Source: Panaeolus papilionaceus (taxonomy: Eukaryota > Basidiomycota > Agaricomycetes > Agaricales). Taken from it: DNA of 64,000 bases. The stretch covers positions 1,860,001-1,924,000 of the forward strand of contig JADNRZ010000004.1 in NCBI GenBank assembly GCA_015501605.1, written 5' to 3'. Below, piece after piece: positions 23,168 through 35,586 of this stretch (the first letter of the stretch is position 1; every line of letters starts with the position of its first letter). A program made the position numbers and the translations under genes. The notes below the pieces were generated by a model. That model searched no databases, was not told the origin of the DNA, and saw nothing but the letters and a program-made list of their open reading frames with translations.

Positions 23168-24721
23168 TCAACGATGGGCGCCTTGCTTCAGGTCACCCCT
23201 GGAAGACCGCGTAAAAAGCTGCTTGAATGATGCTTTGTTAATCAGCTTCTTAGCTTGAAAAGCCCTCAGCCTCATATGAAGGGTAACATAGAACCACTGG
23301 TGACGAGCGGTCTTTGCGGCACCTTCGCCCTTTTTCTTGATCGTCTCGGTCAAGGACTCGCTTAACGAGCGCCCACGGCCGAATTTTCGTGCCCTCTTCA
23401 GAGGCGAGGGATGTACTGACCCGTCGTCTGTGGAAAACGGAGATATGTTGTGGGTCGAACAGCGAGAAGAACAAGTAGAGACGTTGTTTTCAAGGGAAGT
23501 AACGCTCGAAGCGAAATCGTCGCATGAATGGGGTGAAGTGCGTTCGTCGGACTCGACCACAGTTGGAAGAGAAGGAGGGGCCGATGCTGATGTGGAACTT
23601 CTGCCCCTTCCTTTAACCGCCCTCGAAGCCATGATGGTATCGAAATCGTCAAACGACGAAATCCAGGACGGTTGATCGGATTCAATAGCAAAAGCATCCG
23701 AACCCGCAGACATACGGGCGCTTGCGAGATTGTCAATAAGCTGATCCAGCTCGTCGATGAATACCATCCCAGGGACGTTGCCGTAGTTACTATATCTCGT
23801 ACTTGAAGAGGTGAATTTAACAGCACGAGCCTTGGGAGTACTATCAGGAGCATTTTTCGAGGCATCTCCCTTAGCGCGGATAGACGCTGGCGTCAGGATG
23901 TCGTCGTCGCCCTCCTCAAGCTCGAGGCCGTCCTGTTGCGCAGAGAGATCCAAGACTTGATCAATCTCGCTCTCAGTGAGAGTATATCCTTTCTGAATAC
24001 GTTTATTGGGGTGGAAATAAATGGCAGGGTTCGAGGAGACACTGGACAGAATCGAGGCAGCACTACTGCATGAGCTAGGATTGGAAGCGAAGGGAGTAGA
24101 CATCTCTTCCTCAGGAGGGGAGCTCGCTAGTTGAGAAGACACCAGAGGAGAGCGAGCTATAGCACGATTTCGAAGAGGCCGCCGATTGTTACTCGAGATC
24201 CAGTCCTCAGGCTCCGTATCCACCGTCGACGAAGCAGGAATTTTAAAGGGTGGGTTATACTCTTTATCTTGCTTTGCAAACGAAGCAATGCATTGTTGGA
24301 GGGGTGAAAATTTGTCGTCGTTGTGTTGCGAAAGAGGGGAGGTCGCCATTATGGGAGGACAGAAAACATCGGCAGATAAACTATCGCCAGAAGCAGACAG
24401 GTAACTGGAGATAAGAGCATCATCGACCTTGTTACGCGTCTGAGAGAATTGGCGAGTCTTTAATGAAGGAACCCAAGCATCGCTTTCAGAACACCCAGAG
24501 AATGATGAGGAAGAATGAGACGCTGCGCTTAGACGCGATGGGAATGAAGAAAAAGCCTGGGACGACGCGTCAATGCTACGAATTCTCTCAACCTTCTTCG
24601 CTGGATATTTCATATCCGGCCAGCTAGGATAGCTGCCAGGTTCAGCAGTGAGAGGACCACCGAGCATCGTAAGACTGTAATCCATGGTTTTAGGAGAGTT
24701 TCTAAATGAGCGTCTATTCAC
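23168..24721 (-). CDS. Unrecognised serine-rich protein, 517 residues, single exon
   Basis: An uninterrupted 1,554-nt ORF, which is unusual among the intron-rich genes here. The product is low in hydrophobic residues and dominated by Ser, Ala and acidic patches, with many SP/TP sites, so it is probably largely disordered. A conserved-looking block near the middle reads TLTESEIDQVLDLSAQQD. The C-terminal 80 residues are strongly basic and end in short helices (RLRAFQAKKLINKASFKQL), which could bind nucleic acid or membrane. No signal peptide or membrane segment. The alternative start MDYSL lies 12 residues in. I do not recognise the family. Confidence 0.7.
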   Translation of the reverse strand: MNRRSFRNSPKTMDYSLTMLGGPLTAEPGSYPSWPDMKYPAKKVERIRSIDASSQAFSSFPSRLSAASHSSSSFSGCSESDAWVPSLKTRQFSQTRNKVDDALISSYLSASGDSLSADVFCPPIMATSPLSQHNDDKFSPLQQCIASFAKQDKEYNPPFKIPASSTVDTEPEDWISSNNRRPLRNRAIARSPLVSSQLASSPPEEEMSTPFASNPSSCSSAASILSSVSSNPAIYFHPNKRIQKGYTLTESEIDQVLDLSAQQDGLELEEGDDDILTPASIRAKGDASKNAPDSTPKARAVKFTSSSTRYSNYGNVPGMVFIDELDQLIDNLASARMSAGSDAFAIESDQPSWISSFDDFDTIMASRAVKGRGRSSTSASAPPSLPTVVESDERTSPHSCDDFASSVTSLENNVSTCSSRCSTHNISPFSTDDGSVHPSPLKRARKFGRGRSLSESLTETIKKKGEGAAKTARHQWFYVTLHMRLRAFQAKKLINKASFKQLFTRSSRGDLKQGAHR

Positions 24722-25164
24722 AACCTACATGTATTTGAAATTGAGCAACAAGCAATTATGCGTCGCCAAGGACAATCGATCGCGAATTAGCGGTAAAGAA
24801 AGTGAAGGAGTGGTGGCTTGAAGTGAGAGTTGGGGTGAGACGGAAAGGAGAACTTGAGGGCATCTTATAACTACCGAAAGACATTGCATTGTCGCATAAT
24901 TTTGGACACTGGGGCCTGCGTTGCCATGATGCGACCGCTTTGTGTCAGTCAACACGCCCGCGTTTTTCCCTTTGTCTTCCGCTTTCGTAATCTGAGAGCC
25001 TCTCAGGCTTGACGATCGCGAGCAGTCATGAACATATCAGACTTTTCAAATCGATGGGTTTTATTCTTATTACAATTGTAAAAAAATCTTTGTTATCTCC
25101 TGAGTTGTGATAGAGGAAGTGTTAAAGCACTTTGTGAGAGTGTTCAGACTTTCGCCTACGCAAG
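24722..25164. other. 443-bp gap, no gene seen
   Basis: Presumed promoter of the gene at 23168-24721 and 3' flank of the short ORF at 25165-25431. Nothing else supported. Confidence 0.4.
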
Positions 25165-25431
25165 CTAGAGGACGAGGGCTGTGGCGCTCACGGGGAATAT
25201 AGGGGTAATTGGCGCATTGCCTAAAGGGGAAGTTCTTACTCCTTCCGGACCCCGTCGGTCTCGGCGATTGTTGTCCTCACGAATGCTTGAGGGTGAAAGC
25301 GAGCGATCAAGAGGACTGAGGGACCAAGCTGGTAAGCTCATGTGCGATGATGAGCAAGCCTGTTCTGATGAGCAATCGACCGGGACGAGATCACGAGGCG
25401 AGAGCTGAGGAGATGAAGTGGCGACGGGCAT
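25165..25431 (-). CDS. Short Ser/Pro-rich ORF, 88 residues, tentative
   Basis: Begins MPVATSSPQLSPRDLVPVDC and has several SP dipeptides, so a small disordered protein is possible. A TATA-like TTATAAC lies about 120 bp upstream on the coding strand (near 25550). No domain, signal peptide or conserved pattern is seen. It may be chance coding in a gene-poor stretch. Confidence 0.3.
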   Translation of the reverse strand: MPVATSSPQLSPRDLVPVDCSSEQACSSSHMSLPAWSLSPLDRSLSPSSIREDNNRRDRRGPEGVRTSPLGNAPITPIFPVSATALVL

Positions 25432-26919
25432 TATAGTAAAGAAGAAAGAGACTATACAGAAGAGGAGACGATGATAGTGATGATAGTTGGTGTCAGATGC
25501 GAGGAATGAACATGACAGGGGGAAGAACCAGATATCCTTGGAGCAGCTTTGTTATAAAGCTATGAAGACCCAGCCTGCAACGTAATGTCAAACACAAAAA
25601 GGGGAAGTGACTGATGTCGCCTTGCCTGGATTGGGGACTGGTCCTGACCTAAAAACAAAATTGAAGCTAAAGTTGCGTGTCAAGGGATTATGCAAATTGG
25701 CATGTAGCCCTTATAATTCCCTTATAAACGAGCAAGTTCTGGCGAAATTAACCGGAGACAGTCGGGTAAGGACCTAGATCGAACATAATGTAACAAAGGA
25801 CTTCACATAAATGAAATGTTGCTTACCCAGGCAGGTCAGGCAAGTCACATAGAGAGAAAAGGACAAATAGCAGTTCGAAATGGGGTGCTAGTCTTGTTCC
25901 CGAACGTCCGCAAGTGCCGAGATTCTGGGGCGATGAGTTTCACCGAGTTGAGTCACCAGAGAATGTAGCCCGTCCCATTCAACAATTTTTAGGGCTTGGG
26001 TTGATAACCTCATGGTCAGCCTACATAATAGCACACAACTTACTCAGTCGTTTCAGAGTTATTATACAGTTCTGGTGCTTCAATACAACATCGACTGGCT
26101 TGTTCATTGGAAATGAAAGATCCGGTTACATGGTCGTCTTCGTTCTTGCTAAAACTGTCAATTGTCATGCGAGTTCTGTCAATGCTGTCTGTTTGTCTCT
26201 GTTTACAACGCAGCCATCAGGCGGATACAAGCAATGTGCTGCACCGCCTTAGAACCCAGACTCAGCCATCCTGTTGCTATTCCTGACACGATCGCAGCTA
26301 GGCTCGGTCAATTTTCGTCAAATGAATCATAAATCCCTAAAAACGTTGTATTTCAGGCGTGATAGAAGTATGACGCTTACCACCATGAGTACTGCCCTGA
26401 CAAAACTTTGCTCATCATCAACCTCAGGAAAGCTCAGGAAGCTGCTTCGCTTGGAGTCATTACCGCAGGTTTCGCAGACTAATACCGCGTAGTCGAAGGC
26501 TTCGGTCCGCGTCTAACCTTCGGGATGCCAGCTTTTTGGAACGAGCATTCCTTCTACTGTCTGCTTTGAAACCCAACACACGCATGAGTCGACATACCGT
26601 GGAAGATTACTCACAGTCATGGAATGTATGTTTTCGAAACAACTCCACAGACATACGCATGTAGACATTTGATGAAAATTCTAATGCATTGGCATCGAAG
26701 AATCATCCGGCTATTATCATATCTTTAGAAGCCATAGAATGCATCGCCTAACCGTCAGCTTGAGGCTCGCGTGCAGAAACTCGCCTACGAGGTGGGAATA
26801 CACCGGTAGTAGGCCCGGTTATAATCTCGTCAAGGGCTTTGCCTAAGGATTGGGATGTCGCCATTTCGAGATGGGCGAGATGCGGAGGCAATTGTTGCCC
26901 TAGCCTGCCTTACGTTCAA
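25432..26919. other. 1.5 kb without a recognised gene
   Basis: Only short ORFs in all frames and none with plausible splice partners. The duplicated segment begins at about 26.92 kb. Confidence 0.4.
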
Positions 26920-27149
26920 CGTTCGATCAGCGCTGCCCAGCGCTAATCATTATCCTGATAGCAATCAAAACTATAGAGGACTTGAGAGCACAAAGGCCTC
27001 AAAGGGTCAATATATTATTGTTTATCCCCTTTGCCAGGATGCTCGCCCTCTCCTCTGACAAAGGACGCAACGGCATCAAATCCCGAAAAAGGAAATTTTG
27101 ACCTGCCGCGAGCGTTAATTACGCCGATTGTACTAAGAGAGAGCGACGC

Positions 27150-27157
27150 TATAAAAG
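27150..27157 (+). promoter_or_regulatory. TATA box
   Basis: TATAAAAG lies about 95 bp upstream of the start codon at 27245. The same motif stands at the equivalent place before the duplicated copy. Confidence 0.6.
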
Positions 27158-27244
27158 TCAGCAAACTAAGATGCTAATACAGACATCCTTCCCTTCGTCC
27201 TCTAGCACACACGCGTAGAACACTATATCATTTTTTCAACCAAG

Positions 27245-28076
27245 ATGGCCACAGCAGCACAAAAAGCCTCAGCCCAGCTTCAATTTTTGGCCAGGGCTCA
27301 TCGTGAGCTCAACGTGAAAGCACTGCTTGACTCAAACAGTCGATTTGGGACAGGGATGATGATGGTTCAGGCAATTCGAGAATTACCGAGCAACGACTTC
27401 ATGACTGCATTCAAAAAGTTGCTTGCCTTTGACGCAATTATTAGGTACGTCTTCTTCAGCTGCAAACGCCGGCACGATGATTGTATGTAACTGATTTATT
27501 TTTATAATATTCAGGGATCTATCTGCCCCAAGCACGTTTAAGACTGATAACGGAAAGCGCACACAGAGAGCTCTAACAACTGAGGAAAGGAGAAAATTGG
27601 TGTTGCTTATATGTGAGGTCGTAAATGGACCTCAAGCTGAGGCGTGGCTACATTTCAACGCGATTATAGAAGAGGTCCTACAATTGACCCACATGAAGAA
27701 AATGCCACCGATGCCTTTTGGTCGTACGTTACATTTTACACTTGGTTTTCACAGACCCCAAAATCTAACCAATTCTTTTACAGCTAGCGAGGGGTTTCTG
27801 TGGTTCCCATCCTGGCCATGGTTTGTTCGACACTATATCGATGACGTTCTTAATCATATTGACACGCGAGACATCGTTCCGGGAAGCGAGGACGCGTTTA
27901 TTCAGCATCAGTCTGCAAGATTACGGGATTTGGTCATCAAAATTAATAGGTATTCATTGGATAACGTCAAGCCGGAAGCCTTGCTTCGCGTGAGGGTGCA
28001 TGGCCACGAGCTTGTGTATACGAACGAGTTCTTTGCTGACATGGTGGACCGCGTGCGTTATGTGTATAGTGCTTGA
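27245..28076 (+). CDS. Unrecognised 233-residue protein, intact member of a tandem pair
   Basis: Three exons, 27245..27444, 27515..27723 and 27784..28076, total 702 nt with consistent phases. The protein begins MATAAQKASAQLQFLARAHR and is mostly predicted helical. It contains the block KTDNGKRTQRALTTEERRKL and ends in HGHELVYTNEFFADMVDRV. There is no signal peptide and no membrane segment. A paralogue remnant follows at 29.0-29.8 kb. Residues shared with that copy (TDNG, ALTT.ERR, VHG/AYG.EL, DRxRxVY) mark the likely conserved core. Function unknown. Confidence 0.75.
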
Positions 28077-28921
28077 TTGGACTGCGATTGCAACATTACT
28101 TTGTATTTTTAGCTCCGATGTGCTGTATTATTGATTTTTCTTTTTCGCGTTCAATGGACTTTGATTTCTGGTCCTGGAATAACCTAAAGTCGTGATGTTT
28201 CAATCGGAAAGTCCCTGCTGAAATCAGTTGATGAGCCACTTGTTCGTTCCTCTTCGCGCTTAACAGAAGCGTCGATCCATCAATGCCCTTTAAGGACATT
28301 GTGAAAAGGCGTCAATAATGCCAATCAGTACCTTTGGTCACCCAGGGCTATCTTCACGATGTTTTATGGGTTTAGGTTTGATACCCTTGCAAATTGCATC
28401 CACCAGAGAGGTTCGAGGCATTGGAGGAGTGATCCCTGTGAAGGTCCTCTGAAGGAAGTGATTGAGGGCCCGGGGCTGTAGGAGTAGAAGAACTTGAATG
28501 GTAGGAACAAATTGTCTATCGCCCTCAAGAGGAAGGGGCCGAATGGCCAATTTTTCAAAATTTATAGTCATGCCCAGAGACTGCCTGCTTGTCCACAATT
28601 CGTGTTGAAATTATGTGCCGTCTCTTTGCTCTTCCTCTTGAGCTTGATTCGGGTGTGACATGATACGGAGACAATTGTTGTCTTCGCTCGATTTGCGCTG
28701 CCTTGGTTTGACCATCGTCCTGATAGCAATAACAGCCACAAGGAACTTGAAAGAGGGCAAGGGTTCAATATTGCTGTCCTTTATCTCATTGTCTGGGTGT
28801 CCGCCCTCTCTTTTGATACAAGACACACAACGACATCATCAAATCCGAAAAAGGAAATTTCGACCTCTGACGAGCGCTAATTCTATTGGGACCTACACAT
28901 TGTGCTGAGAGAAAACGACAC

Positions 28922-28929
28922 TATAAAAG
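28922..28929 (+). promoter_or_regulatory. TATA box of the duplicated copy
   Basis: TATAAAAG about 94 bp before the ATG at 29016, at the same spacing as in the intact copy. Confidence 0.5.
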
Positions 28930-29015
28930 CCAGCCAGCTGAGATGCTGCTACACAAATCACTCCCCTCACCTCCCACTAGACTCGCGTCGCTACCTGGAT
29001 TCGTTCAGAATTAAT

Positions 29016-29807
29016 ATGGCGAACGCACAACAAGTCCTTTCCGCTCAGCTGAAATTCATCGCAAGAGCTTATCGTGAGCTCAACGGAGCGCCTTCCTCGG
29101 TGAGGGGGGCCCGCTCGGATCAAGGGCATCGATTGTTGAAGCGGTGCAGCGATTACTGCAAGATAACTTTGTGACAGGTTTCAAGAAATTACTTGCGTAT
29201 ATGACGCGATCGTTCGGTACGCCCTCTTCAGTTGTAAGCGCCAGCATGGCCGTAACAACTGATGTCGGTTTCGTATTTTTCAGGGATCTGCACATGGACG
29301 CATCGTGGAAGACTGATAACGGAGTGCGCGAAGCGAGGGCACTCACCACGTCGGAGAGAAGGAGACTACTTATGATGATGTGTCAGGTCCCCACTGGGCG
29401 TGATGCCAGAGGATGGCTCATTTTCTACATGATAGTGGATTGGAAAGCGGGCTATGCCTCGCGTTTTCAGAAACTATGCGTCAAATTCTACACCTTTTCA
29501 CCCAACATCTCAAATCCTAACATATTCCTCAACAGTTGAAGAGGGTGCTCCATGGACCGGGGCATGGTTGGCGATTATGCGGGACTATGCCAAGGAGGAG
29601 AACGAAATTGAGGACGATGAGTGGATTGACTATCACCTTGTCTGGTTCCAGGACACGCTGGAAGACCTCGGGGCTAATGCGTCGAATTACATCCAGAGGG
29701 AGGCTAGGCTTCGGGTGGAGGCCTATGGTGAAGAGCTTGTGCAGAGCTACGAGTTTTATGACAATCTGGTGGACCGCTTGCGTTGGGTGTATGGTGCTTG
29801 TCATTGA
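29016..29807 (+). pseudogene. Decayed paralogue of the 27.2 kb gene
   Basis: Aligning with the intact copy shows at least three lesions. One nucleotide is missing just after RAYRELN (near 29086). Two extra nucleotides (AT) sit near 29205, before the first splice site. The end of exon 2 is about 20 nt shorter, and the second intron's GTACGT donor is lost around 29475. Exon 3 (about 29537-29807) remains open and similar to the parent to its last residues. The TATA box and start codon are intact, so it may still be transcribed. A sequencing error could explain one lesion but not all three. Confidence 0.7.
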
Positions 29808-30281
29808 ATGCGAATGTAACAAACAACCTGTCTCTGTATTTTTAGGTTTGATAGATGTTGTACTGTGCTGAATCTGTGTTCAATAAACTTCGGTTAATTG
29901 GCTTGGAATAACTTGAAGGTGCGACGTTTTGAATTGAAAGTTCTCCTCCGGATTCGGATTATGGATGTGTCGTTTGTTCGTTCTTCTCATGCTTAACCGA
30001 AGCGTCAATCCATTGATCTCACTTCAAGTTAAGTGCGCGCTGAGAAAGACTCAGCGATAGTGATGCTAATTGACCTTTCAGTCACCCCCAAACCTTTAAC
30101 CAGAAGCTAAGGCTGAGGGATATTAACATCAACACCGAGAAATGACCAAGAACGCAATTACAATTATAACGACAAAAAAAGTAGTAATTAAACATGTGTA
30201 AAAATATTACAAACTGGTCTACACAGACGGCCAAGTATCTCATTGATAATAGATAATCAATCAAACAAACCCGCGTCCTCA

Positions 30282-33200
30282 TCAACTCGAACTCGTACTA
30301 CTCCCAGCAGGCTGAATAGAATTAGCCAACGACTCCAACATCCCAGGTTCATCATCCATCCTCTTATGTATCGCTTCCATAATATTCATCGTCAACCCCA
30401 GCTTCGTCGCAAACTGCATAAACAGCTGTTTCGCTCCATCCTGCACCGTATGCTCGATTTCCTCGCGGTGCTTGACGAGGGTTGGTTTGATATCTTCCCG
30501 TATGGCGTCAATAAGAAGGGGCTCGAGGTGTTGGAGGAGGACTCTTTGTGATGGAAGTGGAGGAGGGGGAGGTGGGGCTGCAGCTGCAGCTGCACGGTGC
30601 GCCGCAATTTCTTCTGCTGTGTTGCGGATGTATGTGTCTATGGCCGTGATTGCTGTTGCCAGTTCTTGTTGTTCTTGTATTTGTTTTTCCAGACTCTCTT
30701 TCACCTAAACAAATGGTTTTAACTTCATTCCGCAGAAGGAAAAAAATAAGAAAAACACATACCCTGTCCGCCTCATTTTTCACCTTTGCCAACTCCACCC
30801 TCTCCATCGCAAGCTCATGCGTCAGTTCTGCAACCTCCGCCTTCGTGTACGCAACCTCCGCTCTTACAGGTTCTAAATCCCCATGCAAACTCTGCACATC
30901 ACCCCACAACTTTGAAAACGACATCTCGACCTCCTCGTCTGAGCCTTGCACTTGCACAGTCAAAGTCTCATTATGCAGCATCCTCATCCACCGCTCCTCC
31001 TGCTCTGCATCAGGCTCATCCTGCATAGCTGCCCCTTGTTCTCTCTCCTTCTCCCGCTCCTCCCATGCAGCCTTCTCCTTCTCCAGCTCTTTCACCTTAT
31101 TCCTATACCTCAACATCCGTTTCTTGTGGTTGTCCGCGTGGTTCTTCATGTACGCGTTCACCCTCTCCTCAACCATGATCTCGTACTCCTCTTTCCACGT
31201 CTCCTCCGCCTGTGTACTGTCGTTCAATATTGACGAAATCTTGTCCTCGAGCTTCTGTAGGGCACTCCGCATCTGTTCCACTTCCTCCGGGGTCGGTTCC
31301 GCGTCGCCTGCCATATTTATTCGTCGTCGTTTATGTCCCCGCCCGGCTTCAGCCACTGAACCCCCCTCACTGCCACCTTCTTCCTCTTGTTTGAGCGCCT
31401 TCTTCGGATCGTGATGACGCGCCGAGGGACCATCCGCATCATGCATCGCAACATCCCCACTCTTATCCTCTTCTTCCAAACTCAAATTGCCCACCCCCGG
31501 AACCACATCCCCCACTTCCTCCCTAGCCGCATCCTCCATCCGCTCCTGCCTCTCCATCTCGCGCTCCAGCTCCCTATCCAACTCATCACGCTCGTCAACC
31601 TCGCCCTCCTCTCCCCTTTCGTCCTCCTCCTCCTCCTGCTCCATCCTCAAATCCCGCAACTCCTCAGGCATCTCAGGCATCTTCCGCTTCTTCTCAAAAA
31701 ACGCCACGTGCTCAGCCAACAACTGCATCAACGTCCGCACAATGTCTTTGAAATCCGCAACAGCACCAACAAGGGCCCTATAATCTACTGGAGGCTCTCC
31801 ACCCTCTGCATCCCCACCTGGACCCGGGCCTGCCCCTGTGACCAATCCAGGATGTTGCTGCAGTGCTGTGGGCCAACTATCGGGGTTAGCCAACTCATCC
31901 CAGCTCTCCGTTTTTTCATTCATGAGCGATTCACGACGTGCGATGAGAGATGTGAGTTCTTCGCTGAGTTCCATAGGTGGCAATACCGTCGAGTTTGAGG
32001 GAATCGTAAACCCAGGTGCGGTAGCTGAAGTAGGAGTCGTCGAACCAGGGGGAGGAGCAGTGGACGAGGAGAAGGAGGAGAAAGAGGTACCAGCTGTGGG
32101 TGTTAATGGTACGGCTGCCGATATCGCTGCTGACAATCCGTCTAAGCTGCTGTCGAGTCTCTCCATTGCGCCGATGGCGATAAAACTTCGCGCATCTTCG
32201 ATATTCCTCTCTATAGTCCGTAGTTCTGCTTCAATGTCCATGCATCTTGATAAGACCCTGAAAGTGAGCGACAGTTAGCACGGAGTTTGGTCGTAGCGGG
32301 TTATTCGGGTCGACAATTGAAAATGGTTGAACCACTCAAAGAGCGAGAGAGTGAAAAAAACAGAAAAAAGGCTGCAAAACGCGAAAAAAATAAATAAAAT
32401 GAGAGACATACCGAATCACGGTCATCCACTTCACATATCTCGGATCCTCCTGCGCGATACTAAGAGACGGCCTCCTTCCACTGCCACTGCCACTTCCAGC
32501 ATCACTCGGTGCCACACTAGGCTGCCTCGACCTATCCTCCGGGAACTTCAATCCATCAGGGACACCAGGAATAGGCGGGGGTGGCTGGTAAGGCAATTCT
32601 GGGGGCGGATTGGGTGGCGGTGGTGGTGGTTGCGATGCTGAACCAGCAGGTGAAGCAGAGTGGTGTTGGGCGTCTGATGGTGACGGCCTGCTGTTTCCTG
32701 AATTCAGACCAGAAGATGACAGTGGTTGATCTACGTGCATCGCGTCGTCATCTGCGGGTTTGGACTGAGGCTGACTGGTGGTGTTGTTAGGGGGGAAACC
32801 AGGCGAGTCCAAGGATAGGCTTGAGAATGTATTGGAGAATCCACCACTATTGGGTGGTGGTAGGATGATAGGTGTGGGTCTGGGTGTGGGTTTAGGTGTG
32901 GGTTTAATTGTGGGTGTTGCTGTGGATGCAATTTGTTGTTGATGGGTGCTAGCAGAGGTGTTCAACGCGCTCATCGAGGTACTTGATGTTTTTCTTGGTG
33001 ATACTGATGATGGGCTGGCAATTGCTGCCGATGTTGTGGGGATATCCAGCTGGCTCAATGATCTCGGTGCTGATGGTACCGTTGAGCTCTTAAGCCTGGA
33101 AGACGATGCTGATGGTGGTTGGTAATGATGAGAGTCGTGATGGTCAAGGGAAGAAGAACGCCGTGAACAAAAACGCGTCAATTAGCTTTCAACAGGTGTT

Positions 33201-33840
33201 TGTAGCACATACACGGCGTACCTGCAGGGTTATTTGAAACCTCTTGCCTGTTCCTCGCTTGCTCCCCCGCAATACTCGCAATCAACGCTGCAGGGGTTTG
33301 GCGTGGTGGTGGTGGAGGAGGCCTATCATAATCGTCGTAGTCATTATAATGCCTCCGCCCATGGCCATAGTCTGACCTTCTGTCACGGTTGGGTGGCTCG
33401 TAGTTTTCTGAAATTTGTGCAGTGGCCCATGCTGCTTCGTCTGGATGAACGAATCCACAATTGGCGGTTCCTCGTTTGCATAGTGGATACGTTGGTCTTC
33501 CGTCCTCGTCGAAATGCTATAAAATCAACTGCGTTTAGCAAACCATTCCAATGTAAGCATGGACATGACCAAGTAGGTTTAGTATTCCAGTCGGACACGG
33601 ATGTGATGGGGTTAAGCTCGGAATGATTGCACACCAGTCAAGTAAACTCAGCCAATGGCGAAAGCAGGCAGGAAAGATCCGAGTCAAGATCGTTTGCTTA
33701 TGCCGTATGTCCATAAACATTGGAAGAGTTGACTTATAAAAATCCATTTTGCAGAAAAACCGACAACCAGGGGTATAAGAATAGATATTGGTACTCACAA
33801 AACACCGTACCATAAGCTTCTTCCTCATTGAAGGATACAT
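30282..33840 (-). CDS. CCCH zinc-finger protein with long disordered region and coiled coil, 983 residues
   Basis: Exons in coding order: 33799..33840, 33222..33516, 32412..33108, 30763..32257, 30282..30704. They give 2,952 nt with matching phases. One N-terminal CCCH-type finger spans Cys13, Cys27, Cys34 and His38 and contains the motif HFDEDGRPTYPLC; such fingers usually bind RNA (family knowledge). A Pro/Ser/Thr-rich disordered stretch follows with a polyproline run. The C-terminal half is highly charged and heptad-like (about residues 500-850), predicting a long coiled coil. A basic HKRRRIN patch may be a nuclear signal. The first exon is 42 nt and its joining across a 282-nt intron is inferred from the zinc-finger pattern, so the extreme N-terminus is less sure. 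Specific function unknown. Confidence 0.75.
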
Positions 33841-35586
33841 TTAGCTGTGTGTTTAGCGTTTTTAAATGCTAATATTCCTGTGCTTGAGTATTACGAGCCG
33901 ATATTACCCAGACAACACGTTTCTGAGAATCTGAGTGCTCGGGTTGAGGTATTATATGTCTTGTGCGTTGTCGTTCGGAACAAACAGGTTCACCGTTTGA
34001 TTCGTTGTGAAAGGGAACCAATGTCAAAGGATTAGATGTTCAAGTGTTCCTTTTAATGGGTAAAGAAACGAACAAAGGGACAAGTGCTTTGTTGAGATCT
34101 AAGCGATGTTGTGGAGAGAGGAGTAATCTAGCAGCTGCTTGCTCAACGATGTTCCTGCTGAGATATGTGGCTGTGCAAGGATGTCTTTAGTCTCAAAACA
34201 ACTGGTTGTCCTTGTTCTTTTTATACAACGCCTCCTCATTTCCTTGACACGACATGTAAGGCAGGTGGAAAAGTAGGGTGCAAATGTTTGGGCAAACAGG
34301 TCTTGAGGGCGCCGCTGGAGAACACGATCGCAACATGACCCAGCCCGAGAGGGAATTTGGATAAACATAAAAAGGAAACATATAAACTAGTCTCAACAGC
34401 ATGGCATTCACAAGATTGTAGATGTAGTCAGAAGATACACCAAAAATACGGAGTAATAAAACCATACGGAACAGAGAAAAGAGGGGGCCATACCACCCGT
34501 CTCCGACGCTAGAGACAAACATACGCTCCCCCTACAAGCGGGAGTTAAAATCCAAGGCTCATGGCACTCACACGAGACAGGCCAAGAAGCAAATGCCTCG
34601 TGAAAAGAGCATTAAGAGTCGAGGACAAGATTTTAGGGTCCAAGGAGGAACAATCGGAATCAAAGTAGCAGAGAAGTGAGACCCTGACATTGGTTGAGGA
34701 AAGTGGGATACCAGGATTACTGTTCGTCAACAATCCATCAGAGAGATGGTGTGCCTTGGTACCGTAAAGCGGCACTAAGTGCATATCATCTAACGGAGGG
34801 ATGCGAGCGATAATCCTGGAACCATGACCTTATTCTAGGATGTCGACGACCATAAACAGTCGACTTTGCATCTGATAAGCCCCAAGACGCAAAAGAGGTT
34901 AAGAATGAACATCGAACCCACTGCCGCGGGGCGCGAAAACCACGATCGAGGCTTAGGATGCCCCCAGATCGCAGCCATTGGAAGCAACAGTCAAGTCCCC
35001 AATTTGAAAACTAATCCAGAGACAAATCAAAAATCCTACAGTTGGAGATTTGACTCCCACATTTTGGCTTCGGAGTACTGTCAAGGCGTCAAGTCGAAGA
35101 TGTTGGCCAGCTTGTTTAAACAACTGCAAGCTGCCAGCAATAATAATGGCAGCTTCACTCCCCAAATGTGCCATAAAAATGGCCTTGGTGATGATGGCTA
35201 TACTTGTCGAGGAGCTGTGCAGTCGTCTATGGCCGGCGCTTATGACTATTCTCCAGTGTTTTACACGATAAAAATAGGCACTGGAAGTAGTTGGAAGTAG
35301 AGGGTTGGTGATGATGCGAAGTGATGAGACTCTACACAGACTACACTGCAGCGTTGGAACTCCGCTTCAATCAATTTCAAGGGGCGCTCGCTATGCATCG
35401 TCCCTTCAGAAAGGTTGATACGAGTTTCGGGGGTTTATAAAAAAATACAAGATCTCATTTTATCTCTCTCTCATGATTTCCATTCCTTGATAAACCCCGA
35501 AAACCCTTGATAGTCCTTAAAAATACAGTCATTCAAAATTCTCTTCTACATCGATATCACTCCCAACTTCCATTCGTATCTCATCC
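33841..35586. other. 1.7 kb without a recognised gene
   Basis: Contains the presumed promoter of the CCCH gene at its left end and the 3' flank of the hydrophobin at its right end. A plus ORF at 34866-35300 and a minus ORF at 34193-34522 are open but resemble nothing and lack plausible splice structure. Confidence 0.4.

Larger units (their letters stand above)
26920..30080. repeat. Tandem segmental duplication (units about 26,920-28,320 and 28,660-30,080)
   Basis: The two units share upstream sequence (a block around tcctgatagcaat, then aaaaaggaaat with gacct nearby), a TATA box, coding exons and 3' flank (a ggaataac block followed by a related ..gatgtttcaat/..acgttttgaat tract). The offset is 1,771 nt at the start codon. 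Identity is partial, not recent. The first copy is intact and the second is disrupted. Confidence 0.75.

Noticed and set aside
30650..31414. 254-codon plus-strand ORF
   Set aside because: Antisense to the repetitive acidic coiled-coil exon of the CCCH gene; Ser/Cys/Leu-rich low-complexity shadow.
33535..33840. 101-codon ORF at the start of the CCCH gene
   Set aside because: Only the first 14 codons are used; a GTGAGT donor follows and the rest is intron read-through.
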